In this document: piece after piece, positions 1-5,995 of the stretch
Layout: every line of letters begins with the position of its first letter
Position numbering within the stretch: the stretch's first letter is position 1
From: Candidatus Woesearchaeota archaeon
GTDB taxonomy: Archaea > Nanobdellota > Nanobdellia > Woesearchaeales > UBA11576
NCBI GenBank assembly: GCA_027083015.1
Contig: JALWQS010000010.1
Coordinates: 1 to 9,425, forward strand
Direction of reading: 5' to 3'
Length of the DNA stretch: 9,425 bases
Translations under genes and position numbers: made by a program
Notes under the pieces: model-generated
Told to the model about the DNA's origin: nothing
Seen by the model: the letters and a program-made list of their open reading frames with translations, nothing else
Databases searched by the model: none

Positions 1-6
1 TACTAG

Positions 7-30
7 TTGATACGCGATAACGCGTATTAA
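7..30. repeat. Palindromic element upstream of the Lys-rich gene
   Basis: The arms TTGATACGCG (7-16) and CGCGTATTAA (21-30) are inverted copies separated by the loop ATAA. Nine pairs are Watson-Crick and one is G-U when folded as RNA. The site ends 20 nt before the preferred start codon of the Lys-rich gene. It could be a regulator-binding dyad, an RNA hairpin in the leader, or the tail of a transcript from the left. No T-tract follows directly, so a classical terminator is less likely. Confidence 0.55.
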
Positions 31-37
31 TCCAAAC

Positions 38-44
38 GAGGTGA
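38..44 (+). promoter_or_regulatory. Shine-Dalgarno site that decides the start of the Lys-rich gene
   Basis: GAGGTGA matches the archaeal anti-SD sequence. It lies 5 nt before an in-frame TTG at 50 and overlaps the in-frame GTG at 41, which therefore cannot use it. This favours initiation at TTG 50 over GTG 41. Confidence 0.6.
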
Positions 45-49
45 GCGGT

Positions 50-394
50 TTGGCAGTTAAGAAGAAAAAAGTTGTTAGAAAAAAGAAACCCGCCAAGAAG
101 AAGGCTGTTAAGAAGAAGCCTGTCAAGAAAAAGGTGGCAAAGAAAAAGAAGCCTGTTAAGAAGAAGGCTACAAAGAAGAAGGCAGTGAAGAAGAAGTCTA
201 CGAAGAAGAAAGCAGTCAAGAAAAAGGCTACGAAGAAGAAGGCAGTGAAGAAGAAGTCTACGAAGAAGAAAGCAGTCAAGAAAAAGGCTACAAAGAAGAA
301 GGCAGTGAAGAAGAAGTCTACGAAGAAGAAAGCAGTCAAGAAAAAGGCTACGAAGAAGACTGTCAAGAGAAAAACAACTAAGAGAAGAAAATAA
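50..394 (+). CDS. Lysine-rich repeat protein (histone H1-tail-like)
   Basis: This encodes a protein of about 114 residues, of which about 57% are lysine, built almost wholly from five-residue units KKK-A/S/P-V/T. Residues after about 40 follow a 20-residue period (KKKAT, KKKAV, KKKST, KKKAV). The protein has no hydrophobic core and should be disordered and extremely basic. Such tails resemble eukaryotic histone H1 C-termini, chlamydial Hc1-type proteins and bacterial AlgP, which bind DNA or RNA by charge, so a nucleoid or RNA-binding role is inferred. I prefer the TTG start at 50 because GAGGTGA precedes it. A GTG at 41 is in frame and would add three residues. The gene stands alone on the plus strand, converges with endoQ, and is followed by a terminator-like hairpin. 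Confidence 0.8.
   Translation: MAVKKKKVVRKKKPAKKKAVKKKPVKKKVAKKKKPVKKKATKKKAVKKKSTKKKAVKKKATKKKAVKKKSTKKKAVKKKATKKKAVKKKSTKKKAVKKKATKKTVKRKTTKRRK
181..360 (+). repeat. Three 60-bp tandem repeats within the Lys-rich gene
   Basis: Three direct copies (181-240, 241-300, 301-360) are nearly identical: the second differs from the first at 292 and the third at 360. Each encodes 20 residues made of four KKKxx modules, so the DNA also has a 15-bp sub-period. Near identity even at synonymous positions points to recent duplication by slippage or unequal recombination, so copy number may vary between strains. Confidence 0.9.
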
Positions 395-413
395 TTACCT
401 TATTTTTTTATTG

Positions 414-449
414 AAGACCTGCTCCCCAGGACAGGTTTTTCTTTTTTTA
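414..449 (+). terminator. Hairpin plus T-tract after the Lys-rich gene
   Basis: AAGACCTG (414-421) can pair with CAGGTTTT (432-439) around a 10-nt loop, with one G-U pair. A T-rich run continues to about 448. It starts 20 nt after the stop codon of the Lys-rich gene. The T-tract lies on the plus strand only, so it would end plus-strand transcripts. On the minus strand the hairpin is followed by A-rich sequence, so it does not look like a terminator for the endoQ operon. Confidence 0.6.
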
Positions 450-467
450 AATTGATCCTGTTTCTTA

Positions 468-1790
468 TTAGAAATCTAAGAGTCCTTTTTGTGATTTGTC
501 TTTCTGTTTTTTATTTCTTTTTTTATCTGGCTGGAATTTTTCTTTTGGTATCGCACCTGTTCCTAATCTTTTCTGTTCCCCTGAGTATTCTCTTTCTTTT
601 TCTGAAAAAACTGGTACGCCATATACCCCGTCAAATCCCGGTCTTACTTTTATTTTGCCTTCACGGTTTTTTATTATTGCGTTGGTGATCTTCTCTGTTG
701 TTGCTTTCATAAGTTCTTCTCTGCTCTTATTCAGCAGTATTTCCAGTTCATTTCCGATCTTCATGAGATTATAGTATTCTTCCCACACTTTCTTTGTTGC
801 TATCCCTTTGCCTATTATGTGCTGTATCAGTTCGCTCAGTGGCATGAGCCTGTAGAATTTCTTCGCGTTTGGCGGTAGATAACCTTCTGGCCTGTCTGCT
901 AGTTCTTCTACTCTGTGTTCTACCCCTATGGTCAGTAGGCTCCCGCACTTTGGGCATCTATTTCCTGTTTTTAGGCTTTCTATTGGTGTCATGCATACTC
1001 CGCAGTTTCTGTGACCGTCGTAATGGTATTTTCCGTATGCAGGATCTACTTCTATTGTTCCTGTGAGTCCTTTGCCTGTCCTGATGGCCTTTATTATCGC
1101 TTCATATGTTAGTTTAGTGTCAAATATTGTGGCTTCTCTTCCTATTCTCCATGGCCAGAAGCTGTGCGAGTCTGAAGAGCTTACGAGGTTGAACTTGTCC
1201 AGGAAGCTGCATCTCCAGTTCATAGGGGGGTCGCTTGATAGTCCTGTCTCTACTGCATGTATGTGTCTTGTTTGATCTTCGAAGCATTCGTCTATGTTCT
1301 TGAACTTGTTGTATTCTCCCATCACTGAGAAATGTGGTGTCCATATGTGTGCGGGTATGACTTCTATCTTGTCTGATATGTTTCTTAGCAGCTCTACAAA
1401 TTCTGGTGATGGGATCTTGAATATTGGTCTTCCGTCGTAGTCTACTCTTCCTCTTTTTTTCAGTTCTTCTGTTATTTGGTCTACTACTTCAAAGTTTGGT
1501 GCCAGCACTACATTATGTATCCTTCTCCCTTTTCCTTTTGATGTGTATATGAGTGATATTTCAGTTTGTAGTATGAAGGGAAATCCTTTTTTTGTCTTTA
1601 GTATTCCGTTTCCGTCATCTGTTAGTTTGTTCTTAAGTTCTGTTATCCATTTTGGGTGTGTGAAGTCTCCTGTTCCTAGCACTGTCAGCCCTTTTAGTTT
1701 GGCATATTTTTCCAGATTGTCTATATCTAGTGCTGTGCTGCATCCTCTTGAGTATTTTGAGTGTATGTGTAGGTCTGCTATTATGTTCAT
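468..1790 (-). CDS. endoQ: Endonuclease Q (PHP-domain DNA repair nuclease) with C-terminal PIP-like motif
   Basis: This 440-residue protein, close to the usual EndoQ length, is a PHP-fold metal nuclease. Characterised EndoQ cuts 5' of uracil, hypoxanthine, xanthine and abasic sites in DNA. The PHP motifs are in order: DLHIHS at 6-11, GTGD at 39-42, QTE at 75-77, PAH at 146-148 and SSDSH at 205-209. A four-Cys zinc site follows (C263, C266, C279, C282), as in EndoQ. The last about 20 residues are a basic linker ending in QKGLLDF (434-440), which fits a PIP box (Q-x-x-L-x-x-F) at the very C-terminus. EndoQ is known to work with PCNA in Thermococcales. The gene is third in the nucS cluster, 19 nt after the small winged-helix-like gene. 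The ATG has a weak purine-rich upstream site (AGGGAAG). Confidence 0.9.
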   Translation of the reverse strand: MNIIADLHIHSKYSRGCSTALDIDNLEKYAKLKGLTVLGTGDFTHPKWITELKNKLTDDGNGILKTKKGFPFILQTEISLIYTSKGKGRRIHNVVLAPNFEVVDQITEELKKRGRVDYDGRPIFKIPSPEFVELLRNISDKIEVIPAHIWTPHFSVMGEYNKFKNIDECFEDQTRHIHAVETGLSSDPPMNWRCSFLDKFNLVSSSDSHSFWPWRIGREATIFDTKLTYEAIIKAIRTGKGLTGTIEVDPAYGKYHYDGHRNCGVCMTPIESLKTGNRCPKCGSLLTIGVEHRVEELADRPEGYLPPNAKKFYRLMPLSELIQHIIGKGIATKKVWEEYYNLMKIGNELEILLNKSREELMKATTEKITNAIIKNREGKIKVRPGFDGVYGVPVFSEKEREYSGEQKRLGTGAIPKEKFQPDKKRNKKQKDKSQKGLLDF

Positions 1791-1809
1791 CTTCTTCCCT
1801 CTTATTTTT

Positions 1810-2043
1810 TCATGTGTCAGGCATCTTTGCTTTCCATCTGTATCTGTATCCGTTCCAGGTCTTTTTTCGTTCTATAAAACCTTTCTTTACGAGTTCGTTG
1901 AATACTTGGTTATGTTCTCTTGAATGGTTCTTGAGTTCTTTTTCGCTTACCCATCTTCTTCCTATCTGGTATTTGAAGTATTGTTGTATTTCATGTGCGA
2001 GTATTATCTTGCTTGTGGTGTCAGGGTCTGTTTTTTTCTTCAT
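1810..2043 (-). CDS. Small winged-helix-like protein between nucS and endoQ
   Basis: This is a basic protein of 77 residues that I do not recognise at family level. Residues 11-25 and 33-55 look helical. The segment from LVKKGFIERK at 51-60 through a GYRYRW strand resembles the recognition helix and wing of a winged-helix fold, so nucleic-acid or protein binding is inferred from pattern only. There is no Cys cluster, signal peptide or membrane segment. The ATG lies 6 nt after the nucS stop codon and the stop lies 19 nt before endoQ, so all three genes are very likely co-transcribed. It could be a DNA-binding helper of NucS or EndoQ, or an autoregulator of the operon. Confidence 0.75.
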   Translation of the reverse strand: MKKKTDPDTTSKIILAHEIQQYFKYQIGRRWVSEKELKNHSREHNQVFNELVKKGFIERKKTWNGYRYRWKAKMPDT

Positions 2044-2049
2044 CTTGTC

Positions 2050-2790
2050 TCATTCCCAGTTTCCCAGGGTTTTTTGGTTCTTGTCATATTTTTCGTATGA
2101 TGCTGGTGGATTTACTGCTACGAAGCTGTATCCCCAGTCTTCCAGCATCTGTTTTGCGTTTGCTGTTATCTTTGGTGCTGCTATTATGCCTCTTACTTTT
2201 TCCAGTCCTATCCCTTTTGCTGTGGCTATCTTTTCTACATATCGTCTTAGTTGTGTTACTGCGCTTAGGTCTGCTCTGAATCTTTTGCATTCTATGATTA
2301 CTATATTTCCTTCCTTATCATGCCCGAATACGTCTATGAATCCGTATTTTGTGTGTTCTTCCATTGATAATGGTTTGAAGTCTTTTGATATCAGTTCCGG
2401 GTTCTTGTATATCATCTCGCTCATGTCCTTTTCTGTTCCTACGACTCTGATCTTTTGCCCGTCTTCTAGTTTTTTTGATTGGTAGAAATGCACTTTTTTT
2501 ATTATGACTTTCATGAAGTCTTTATTGGCCAGGTTTTGCGATCTTATGACTATATTTCCTTCTTCAACATTGATCTGGTGTTTTGACTCGCTTCTCATGT
2601 AGTTTATCGGTTGGTGGCCCTCTGGCTGGTGTACAAGAAAGGCTTTGTCTGCTTTTATCAGCAGCAGTCTTTCTCCTATCGGCAGTTCTGCTTCTACTCT
2701 TCCTGAATAATTTACTTCGCACTCTCCTGCTATCACTATGGTTTCGTTTCTTTTCAGAGCTTCTTTTATCTTTGCGGCTATAGACTCCAA
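2050..2790 (-). CDS. nucS: NucS/EndoMS mismatch endonuclease
   Basis: At 246 residues this matches the length of archaeal NucS/EndoMS, which makes double-strand cuts at mismatched bases and also acts on branched DNA. The N-terminal half (to about residue 110) is the beta-rich DNA-binding and dimer domain, including VHQPEGHQPINY at 53-64. The C-terminal half is a RecB-like nuclease with D153 (in GFIDVFGHD), E167 and K169 (in IIECKR) and Q180 (in QLRRYVE), matching the catalytic D, E-x-K and Q of the family. The C-terminus QKTLGNWE (239-246) is PIP-box-like and resembles the Q-x-T-L-x-x-W tails of archaeal FEN1. The start is a TTG preceded by GGGGGTAA, a G-rich SD-like site. No ATG occurs upstream in frame before a stop. 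It is the first gene of a probable three-gene operon ending in endoQ. Confidence 0.92.
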   Translation of the reverse strand: MESIAAKIKEALKRNETIVIAGECEVNYSGRVEAELPIGERLLLIKADKAFLVHQPEGHQPINYMRSESKHQINVEEGNIVIRSQNLANKDFMKVIIKKVHFYQSKKLEDGQKIRVVGTEKDMSEMIYKNPELISKDFKPLSMEEHTKYGFIDVFGHDKEGNIVIIECKRFRADLSAVTQLRRYVEKIATAKGIGLEKVRGIIAAPKITANAKQMLEDWGYSFVAVNPPASYEKYDKNQKTLGNWE

Positions 2791-2814
2791 TCTTACCCCC
2801 TGATATTTGATCTG

Positions 2815-2823
2815 CTTTATATC
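2815..2823 (-). promoter_or_regulatory. Possible TATA box of the nucS operon
   Basis: On the minus strand the sequence reads GATATAAAG in the 86-nt gap between the XRE-CBS gene and nucS. Its centre is about 29 nt before the TTG start. Transcription about 25 nt downstream would begin almost at the G-rich SD-like site, so either the leader is very short or nucS is also read through from the upstream gene. Confidence 0.4.
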
Positions 2824-2876
2824 CTGTTTTTATGTTTTTCTGCTCTTGCAGTTTATCTTTTGTATCCTGGCTATTC

Positions 2877-3407
2877 TCATATCATCTTTCTTATTATGTC
2901 GCTTTTTGTCACCACGCCTTTTAGTTCTCCTTTTTTTCTGACGACGATTATGGGATAATGTTTTAGCAGTTCGTTCAGTACGCTTACTGGTGTTTCTTCT
3001 TCTATTATTGGTGGTGCGTCTTCCATGACTTCTTTCACTTTTGTTTGGCTGATGTTCTCTTCTATCCTTTCAAGTACTGATTTTTCAGTCATGAGTCCTA
3101 TGATATTATTCTTATCTATGACTGGCATCTGTGATATCTCTTTTGAGCTCATTAGTTTGACTGCTTCTATGATATTGTCTGAGGGTTTTGCCAGCCATAC
3201 TTTTTTGTTCATCACTTGTTTTGCTTTCAGTTCTTCTTTTCTTTCTGTTCTTGTAAGTGCTTCTTTTATCTTTTCTACTTTTGAGTATGCCGGGTCTATC
3301 AGTCCGCTTTCTATCTTTGCGATCAGTGATTGTGAGACTCCTGCTTCTTTTGCCAGTTGTTGTTGTGTTATCCCTGCTTTTTGTCTTCTTTTTTTGATGG
3401 TGTTCAT
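2877..3407 (-). CDS. XRE-family HTH regulator with paired CBS domains
   Basis: This 176-residue protein has an XRE/Cro-type helix-turn-helix at about 5-53 (QQQLAKEAGVSQSLIAKIE), then two CBS domains at about 66-115 and 124-176. CBS pairs usually bind adenine nucleotides or related ligands, so this is probably a ligand-sensing transcription factor. The HTH-CBS-CBS arrangement is widespread in archaea, but specific ligands and targets are mostly unknown. Both CBS domains keep the usual S/T-x-x-D-like ends (MTEKSVLERI and VTKSDIIRKM). The ATG sits 27 nt from a good TATA box, so the transcript is probably leaderless. It lies just upstream of nucS on the same strand and could control it, itself, or the envelope genes. 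Nothing in the sequence decides which. Confidence 0.88.
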   Translation of the reverse strand: MNTIKKRRQKAGITQQQLAKEAGVSQSLIAKIESGLIDPAYSKVEKIKEALTRTERKEELKAKQVMNKKVWLAKPSDNIIEAVKLMSSKEISQMPVIDKNNIIGLMTEKSVLERIEENISQTKVKEVMEDAPPIIEEETPVSVLNELLKHYPIIVVRKKGELKGVVTKSDIIRKMI

Positions 3408-3429
3408 ATCAGAGAATTAATATTTGTTC

Positions 3430-3437
3430 TATATAAA
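3430..3437 (-). promoter_or_regulatory. TATA box of the XRE-CBS gene (leaderless)
   Basis: On the minus strand the sequence reads TTTATATA, centred about 27 nt before the ATG at 3407, with an A/G-rich BRE-like flank upstream. There is no SD before the ATG. This spacing predicts transcription starting at or 1-3 nt before the start codon. Confidence 0.65.
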
Positions 3438-3477
3438 TATTCTTATCGTAATATTGATTCAGAAGCAGTATGGGGTC

Positions 3478-4152
3478 TTATGCTATGAGTTCTGTTGTTA
3501 CTTTTTTCGCTCCTTTCTCTCTTACTGCCTGTTCCAGTTCTTTCTTGTCTACGAACCTGTTGAATGTTTTTTTGTCTATGACTATTGCGGGTGTTCCTTT
3601 TATTCTGTATAGGTCTTTTATCGTGTCCAATGCGCTGTTCTTGATGTTATAGTCGAAAGCATAGACATATACTGAGGGATAGTTTTTTCTTATCCATGTC
3701 AGTATGAATCCTTGTGTTTGGCATGTTGGGCAGTCGTCTTCGTTCGAGTAGAAGTAAAGTATCAGCGTGTTGTTTTTTCCGCATTCCTTGTTGGTCTTTT
3801 TCATTAGGAGCCAGTGTCTTATCTCTAGTAATGAGTATTGTTTTTTGAGTTCGAGGACGTCTCTGTTTTTTTCTCCCATCCTGTTTTCCATATAATCAAG
3901 TTTTGATGCCATGTCATACAGTTCTTCTGCTATTGGTGTGTTGTTTATGTGTTCGCAGGGGTTTTCTGACACTATGTCATATTGTAGTTCCATGGCTAAT
4001 GTGTCTACTTTTAGGTCTTGACCCAGATAATCTATATGTCTTAGTTTTTGTGATGAGAAGTAGTTTCCTAATGCTATTCCTGCTATGAATATGAGTGTTG
4101 TCAGTCCAAATACTGCTAAGTATTTGTTCATATCTATCTTTTGTCTTGACAT
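3478..4152 (-). CDS. Membrane-anchored thioredoxin-fold protein
   Basis: This 224-residue protein has one N-terminal membrane segment (about 11-30), a charged helical or coiled-coil stretch (about 45-120), and a thioredoxin-like domain from about 127. The redox motif is CPTC (C141, C144) and the cis-proline loop is KGTP (P188). The basic N-terminus before the membrane segment suggests that the rest faces outside the cell. A role in making, breaking or reshuffling disulfides of exported proteins is inferred; substrates are unknown. Two further cysteines, C66 and C124, lie outside the active site and could form a structural or relay disulfide. The ATG at 4152 lies 27 nt from a TATA-like box. 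A second ATG, at codon 8, is possible. It sits 34 nt after the glycosyltransferase gene but seems to have its own promoter. Confidence 0.8.
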   Translation of the reverse strand: MSRQKIDMNKYLAVFGLTTLIFIAGIALGNYFSSQKLRHIDYLGQDLKVDTLAMELQYDIVSENPCEHINNTPIAEELYDMASKLDYMENRMGEKNRDVLELKKQYSLLEIRHWLLMKKTNKECGKNNTLILYFYSNEDDCPTCQTQGFILTWIRKNYPSVYVYAFDYNIKNSALDTIKDLYRIKGTPAIVIDKKTFNRFVDKKELEQAVREKGAKKVTTELIA

Positions 4153-4174
4153 GTTTTATCACTATATTATCTGT

Positions 4175-4183
4175 GCTTATATT
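4175..4183 (-). promoter_or_regulatory. TATA box of the thioredoxin-fold gene (leaderless)
   Basis: On the minus strand the sequence reads AATATAAGC in the 34-nt gap after the glycosyltransferase stop codon, centred about 27 nt before the ATG at 4152. No SD site is present, so a leaderless transcript is expected. Confidence 0.55.
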
Positions 4184-4186
4184 GCG

Positions 4187-5449
4187 CTACATATACTTAT
4201 ATTCTACATCGTTTCTTTTTCTTCCTGCCCATTCGACGTCTTTATCGTAGATTCTTGCTTTTATTGCCATTAGCCACCAGAATACGTATAATGGAAGGTA
4301 TAGCATACTGAACAGTATATAGGAATAGGTCAGGGGCATCTTTTCTTTTGATAACCTTTTTGCTAGGTATATCATCAGTATTCCTATGACCAGGGATATC
4401 ATCCCTATTAGCATCAATGGACTTTGGTTTATGTAGAACCAGTCCCATCTTATCTTTAGTAGTTTCCAGACGTCGAAGTTTACGTTGTAAAGGTTGATTG
4501 CTCTTTGGTAGTTTGTTTTGATCATGAGATATGTTGAGTACGTGACGATCGTTGTTGCTGTCAATATGGACAGGAATGCGCTTGGCATGACGAATAATCC
4601 TAGGTTGCCGTATTTTGGGCTGAACAGGTGTTTGTATTTTGCTACATTTTCCAGGAATCCTTTGTACCATCTTACTCTCTGTTTTTTTAGTGTTCTGAAT
4701 GTTGGCATCGCTACTGCATATACATTTGCATCTACTGCATTCTCTATCTCGTACTGGTGTGATTGTATCCTTAGTGATATCTCTATGTCTTCTGTGCATG
4801 TGCTGGTGTCATATCCTCCGTATTTGTCGAAGAATTCTTTTCTGAATACTGTGAATGGTCCCGGTGTTACATGTATGCTTCCCAGGTAAGAGAAAACTTT
4901 TCTTAGGTAGACTCCCAATAGGAATTCTATCACTTGTACTCTTTGCCATATGTTCTTGGGTCTTGTGCATTTTAGGCTTGGTGTTACTGCCATAACTTTT
5001 TTTCTTCCGAAATACCCTATCATCTTTAGAAGTGCATTCGGCTCTACTACTGAGTCTGCATCTAAGCATGCTACGAGTTTTCCTTTTGCATGTTCGAGAC
5101 CTAGGTTTAGTGCTGTTCCTTTTCCTCCGTTTGGTTTTGTCAGTACTGTAACTCCTTTTTTTTCATAGCTTTTTGCGATTTTTAGGGTGTTGTCTTTTGA
5201 ACCATCATCTATGACTATGATCTGTAATAGTTTTTTTGGATAGTTTAGTTCTAGCAGTGAATCTATTGTCTTTGCGATGCATGCTTCTTCATTGCAGGCG
5301 GGCACCATTACTGTTACAGGAGGCAGTTTTTTGGGTCTTTTAGGGTTCTTTATCTTTTTCCTGTTTTCTATGAGTGTTAGCATGAAGAATATCGCGCAGT
5401 ATAGTCCGAAGTATGATACTGAATAAAGTATTATTTCACCTATTTCCAT
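4187..5449 (-). CDS. Membrane family 2 glycosyltransferase (BcsA/IcaA/hyaluronan synthase-like)
   Basis: This is a 420-residue GT2 enzyme with one N-terminal membrane helix (about 6-26), a cytoplasmic GT-A domain, and three C-terminal helices (about 284-310, 343-363 and 374-396). Catalytic motifs are complete and in order: DDGS at 81-84, DAD at 130-132 (metal and UDP-sugar binding), TED at 219-221 (the catalytic base) and QRVRW at 257-261. The QxxRW motif is typical of processive synthases of cellulose, poly-N-acetylglucosamine and hyaluronan, so it probably builds a surface polysaccharide or glycolipid and may also export the chain. The sugar cannot be read from the sequence. The predicted start is 27 nt from a TATA-like site inside an inverted repeat, without a good SD. 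Confidence 0.88.
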   Translation of the reverse strand: MEIGEIILYSVSYFGLYCAIFFMLTLIENRKKIKNPKRPKKLPPVTVMVPACNEEACIAKTIDSLLELNYPKKLLQIIVIDDGSKDNTLKIAKSYEKKGVTVLTKPNGGKGTALNLGLEHAKGKLVACLDADSVVEPNALLKMIGYFGRKKVMAVTPSLKCTRPKNIWQRVQVIEFLLGVYLRKVFSYLGSIHVTPGPFTVFRKEFFDKYGGYDTSTCTEDIEISLRIQSHQYEIENAVDANVYAVAMPTFRTLKKQRVRWYKGFLENVAKYKHLFSPKYGNLGLFVMPSAFLSILTATTIVTYSTYLMIKTNYQRAINLYNVNFDVWKLLKIRWDWFYINQSPLMLIGMISLVIGILMIYLAKRLSKEKMPLTYSYILFSMLYLPLYVFWWLMAIKARIYDKDVEWAGRKRNDVEYKYM

Positions 5450-5471
5450 AATAGCTCACTCTAAATGCTCT

Positions 5472-5479
5472 CTTTTAAG
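5472..5479 (-). promoter_or_regulatory. Possible TATA box of the glycosyltransferase gene
   Basis: On the minus strand the sequence reads CTTAAAAG with A-rich DNA upstream, centred 27 nt before the ATG at 5449. It is a weaker match than the other TATA boxes in the window, but the spacing is the same. It overlaps one arm of the inverted repeat at 5477-5507. Confidence 0.4.
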
Positions 5480-5507
5480 ATTTATTTTTTTCTTGTTAAT
5501 AAATCTT
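5477..5507. repeat. Perfect 10-bp inverted repeat at the glycosyltransferase promoter
   Basis: AAGATTTATT (5477-5486) and AATAAATCTT (5498-5507) are exact inverted copies around an 11-nt T-rich spacer. The dyad covers the upstream side of the predicted glycosyltransferase promoter. No T-tract follows it on the minus strand, so an operator is more likely than a terminator for the gene upstream. Confidence 0.55.
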
Positions 5508-5572
5508 TTCCCAGAATTTCTTTTTCAGGTCTTTTTAGGGTTTAAATGCTATTAGGCGGATTTATTGGAGTT

Positions 5573-5911
5573 TTAATCTTCTGTAAGCTCAAACACTGCT
5601 TTGAATGCTGCTACCAGCGCTGCTGGCGCTACAAATAATCTTATGTATGAGAATACTGTTGTTAGTAATGTTCCTAAGGGGTCGAAGACTACATTTAGGA
5701 CCTGGAAATTGGCATTTCCCGCTACTAGAAGTGCAACACAGGCTAATAGGAATTGCGGTACGTTTTTGGTCTTGAGATGCATCAGTCCTACGATGGCTCC
5801 CAAAAGCACAAGGCTGAATACGAAGAACATGTTGACTGTCTGTAATAATGCTGCTACTATTGCTACGATACACCCTAGTATGAATGAGTAATGCGCGAAT
5901 TTATGGAACAC
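5573..5911 (-). CDS. Small multi-pass membrane protein, unknown function
   Basis: This 112-residue, very hydrophobic protein has about four membrane segments (about 8-24, 27-46, 52-68 and 86-106), short loops and an acidic C-terminus (FELTED). I see no catalytic motif, Cys pair or recognised family signature. The start is a GTG; GAGGTG lies 5 nt before it, and no ATG occurs near the N-terminus, so this start is well supported. It follows the other small membrane protein gene with an 84-nt gap on the same strand and is probably co-transcribed. The pair may form a membrane complex, but that is speculation from position. Confidence 0.72.
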   Translation of the reverse strand: MFHKFAHYSFILGCIVAIVAALLQTVNMFFVFSLVLLGAIVGLMHLKTKNVPQFLLACVALLVAGNANFQVLNVVFDPLGTLLTTVFSYIRLFVAPAALVAAFKAVFELTED

Positions 5912-5916
5912 TGCTC

Positions 5917-5922
5917 CACCTC
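5917..5922 (-). promoter_or_regulatory. SD site supporting the GTG start at 5911
   Basis: On the minus strand GAGGTG lies 5 nt before the GTG start codon, and an A-rich tract precedes it. It decides the start of the 112-residue membrane protein, which has no ATG near its N-terminus. Confidence 0.6.
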
Positions 5923-5995
5923 TTTTTTTCTTTTATCGATTGTTGATGTTTTGCTGACCGCTTGTTGTTGCTCTGTTATTCTCTGCTTGGTTTCT

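Noticed and set aside
181..360. Regularly spaced repeats considered as a CRISPR array
   Set aside because: The repeats are contiguous with no unique spacers and encode an in-frame KKKxx protein.
395..467. Hairpin considered as a bidirectional terminator serving endoQ as well
   Set aside because: Read on the minus strand, the hairpin is followed by A-rich rather than T-rich sequence, so there is no termination tract for endoQ.
1730..2485. Plus-strand open frame of 251 codons opposite endoQ and nucS
   Set aside because: It is antisense to three genes with clear or likely function, and its product is a Ser/Leu/Phe/Cys-rich product typical of reading the T-rich complement of coding DNA. It has no credible start signal.
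2830..2880. 16-codon frame on the minus strand whose ATG overlaps the XRE-CBS stop (ATGA)
   Set aside because: The overlap looks like translational coupling, but the peptide is very short, basic and unremarkable, and it ends before nucS in another frame. Not enough evidence for a gene.
3025..3420. Plus-strand open frame of 131 codons opposite the XRE-CBS gene
   Set aside because: It is antisense to a complete two-domain protein and rich in Ser and Phe; a shadow frame.
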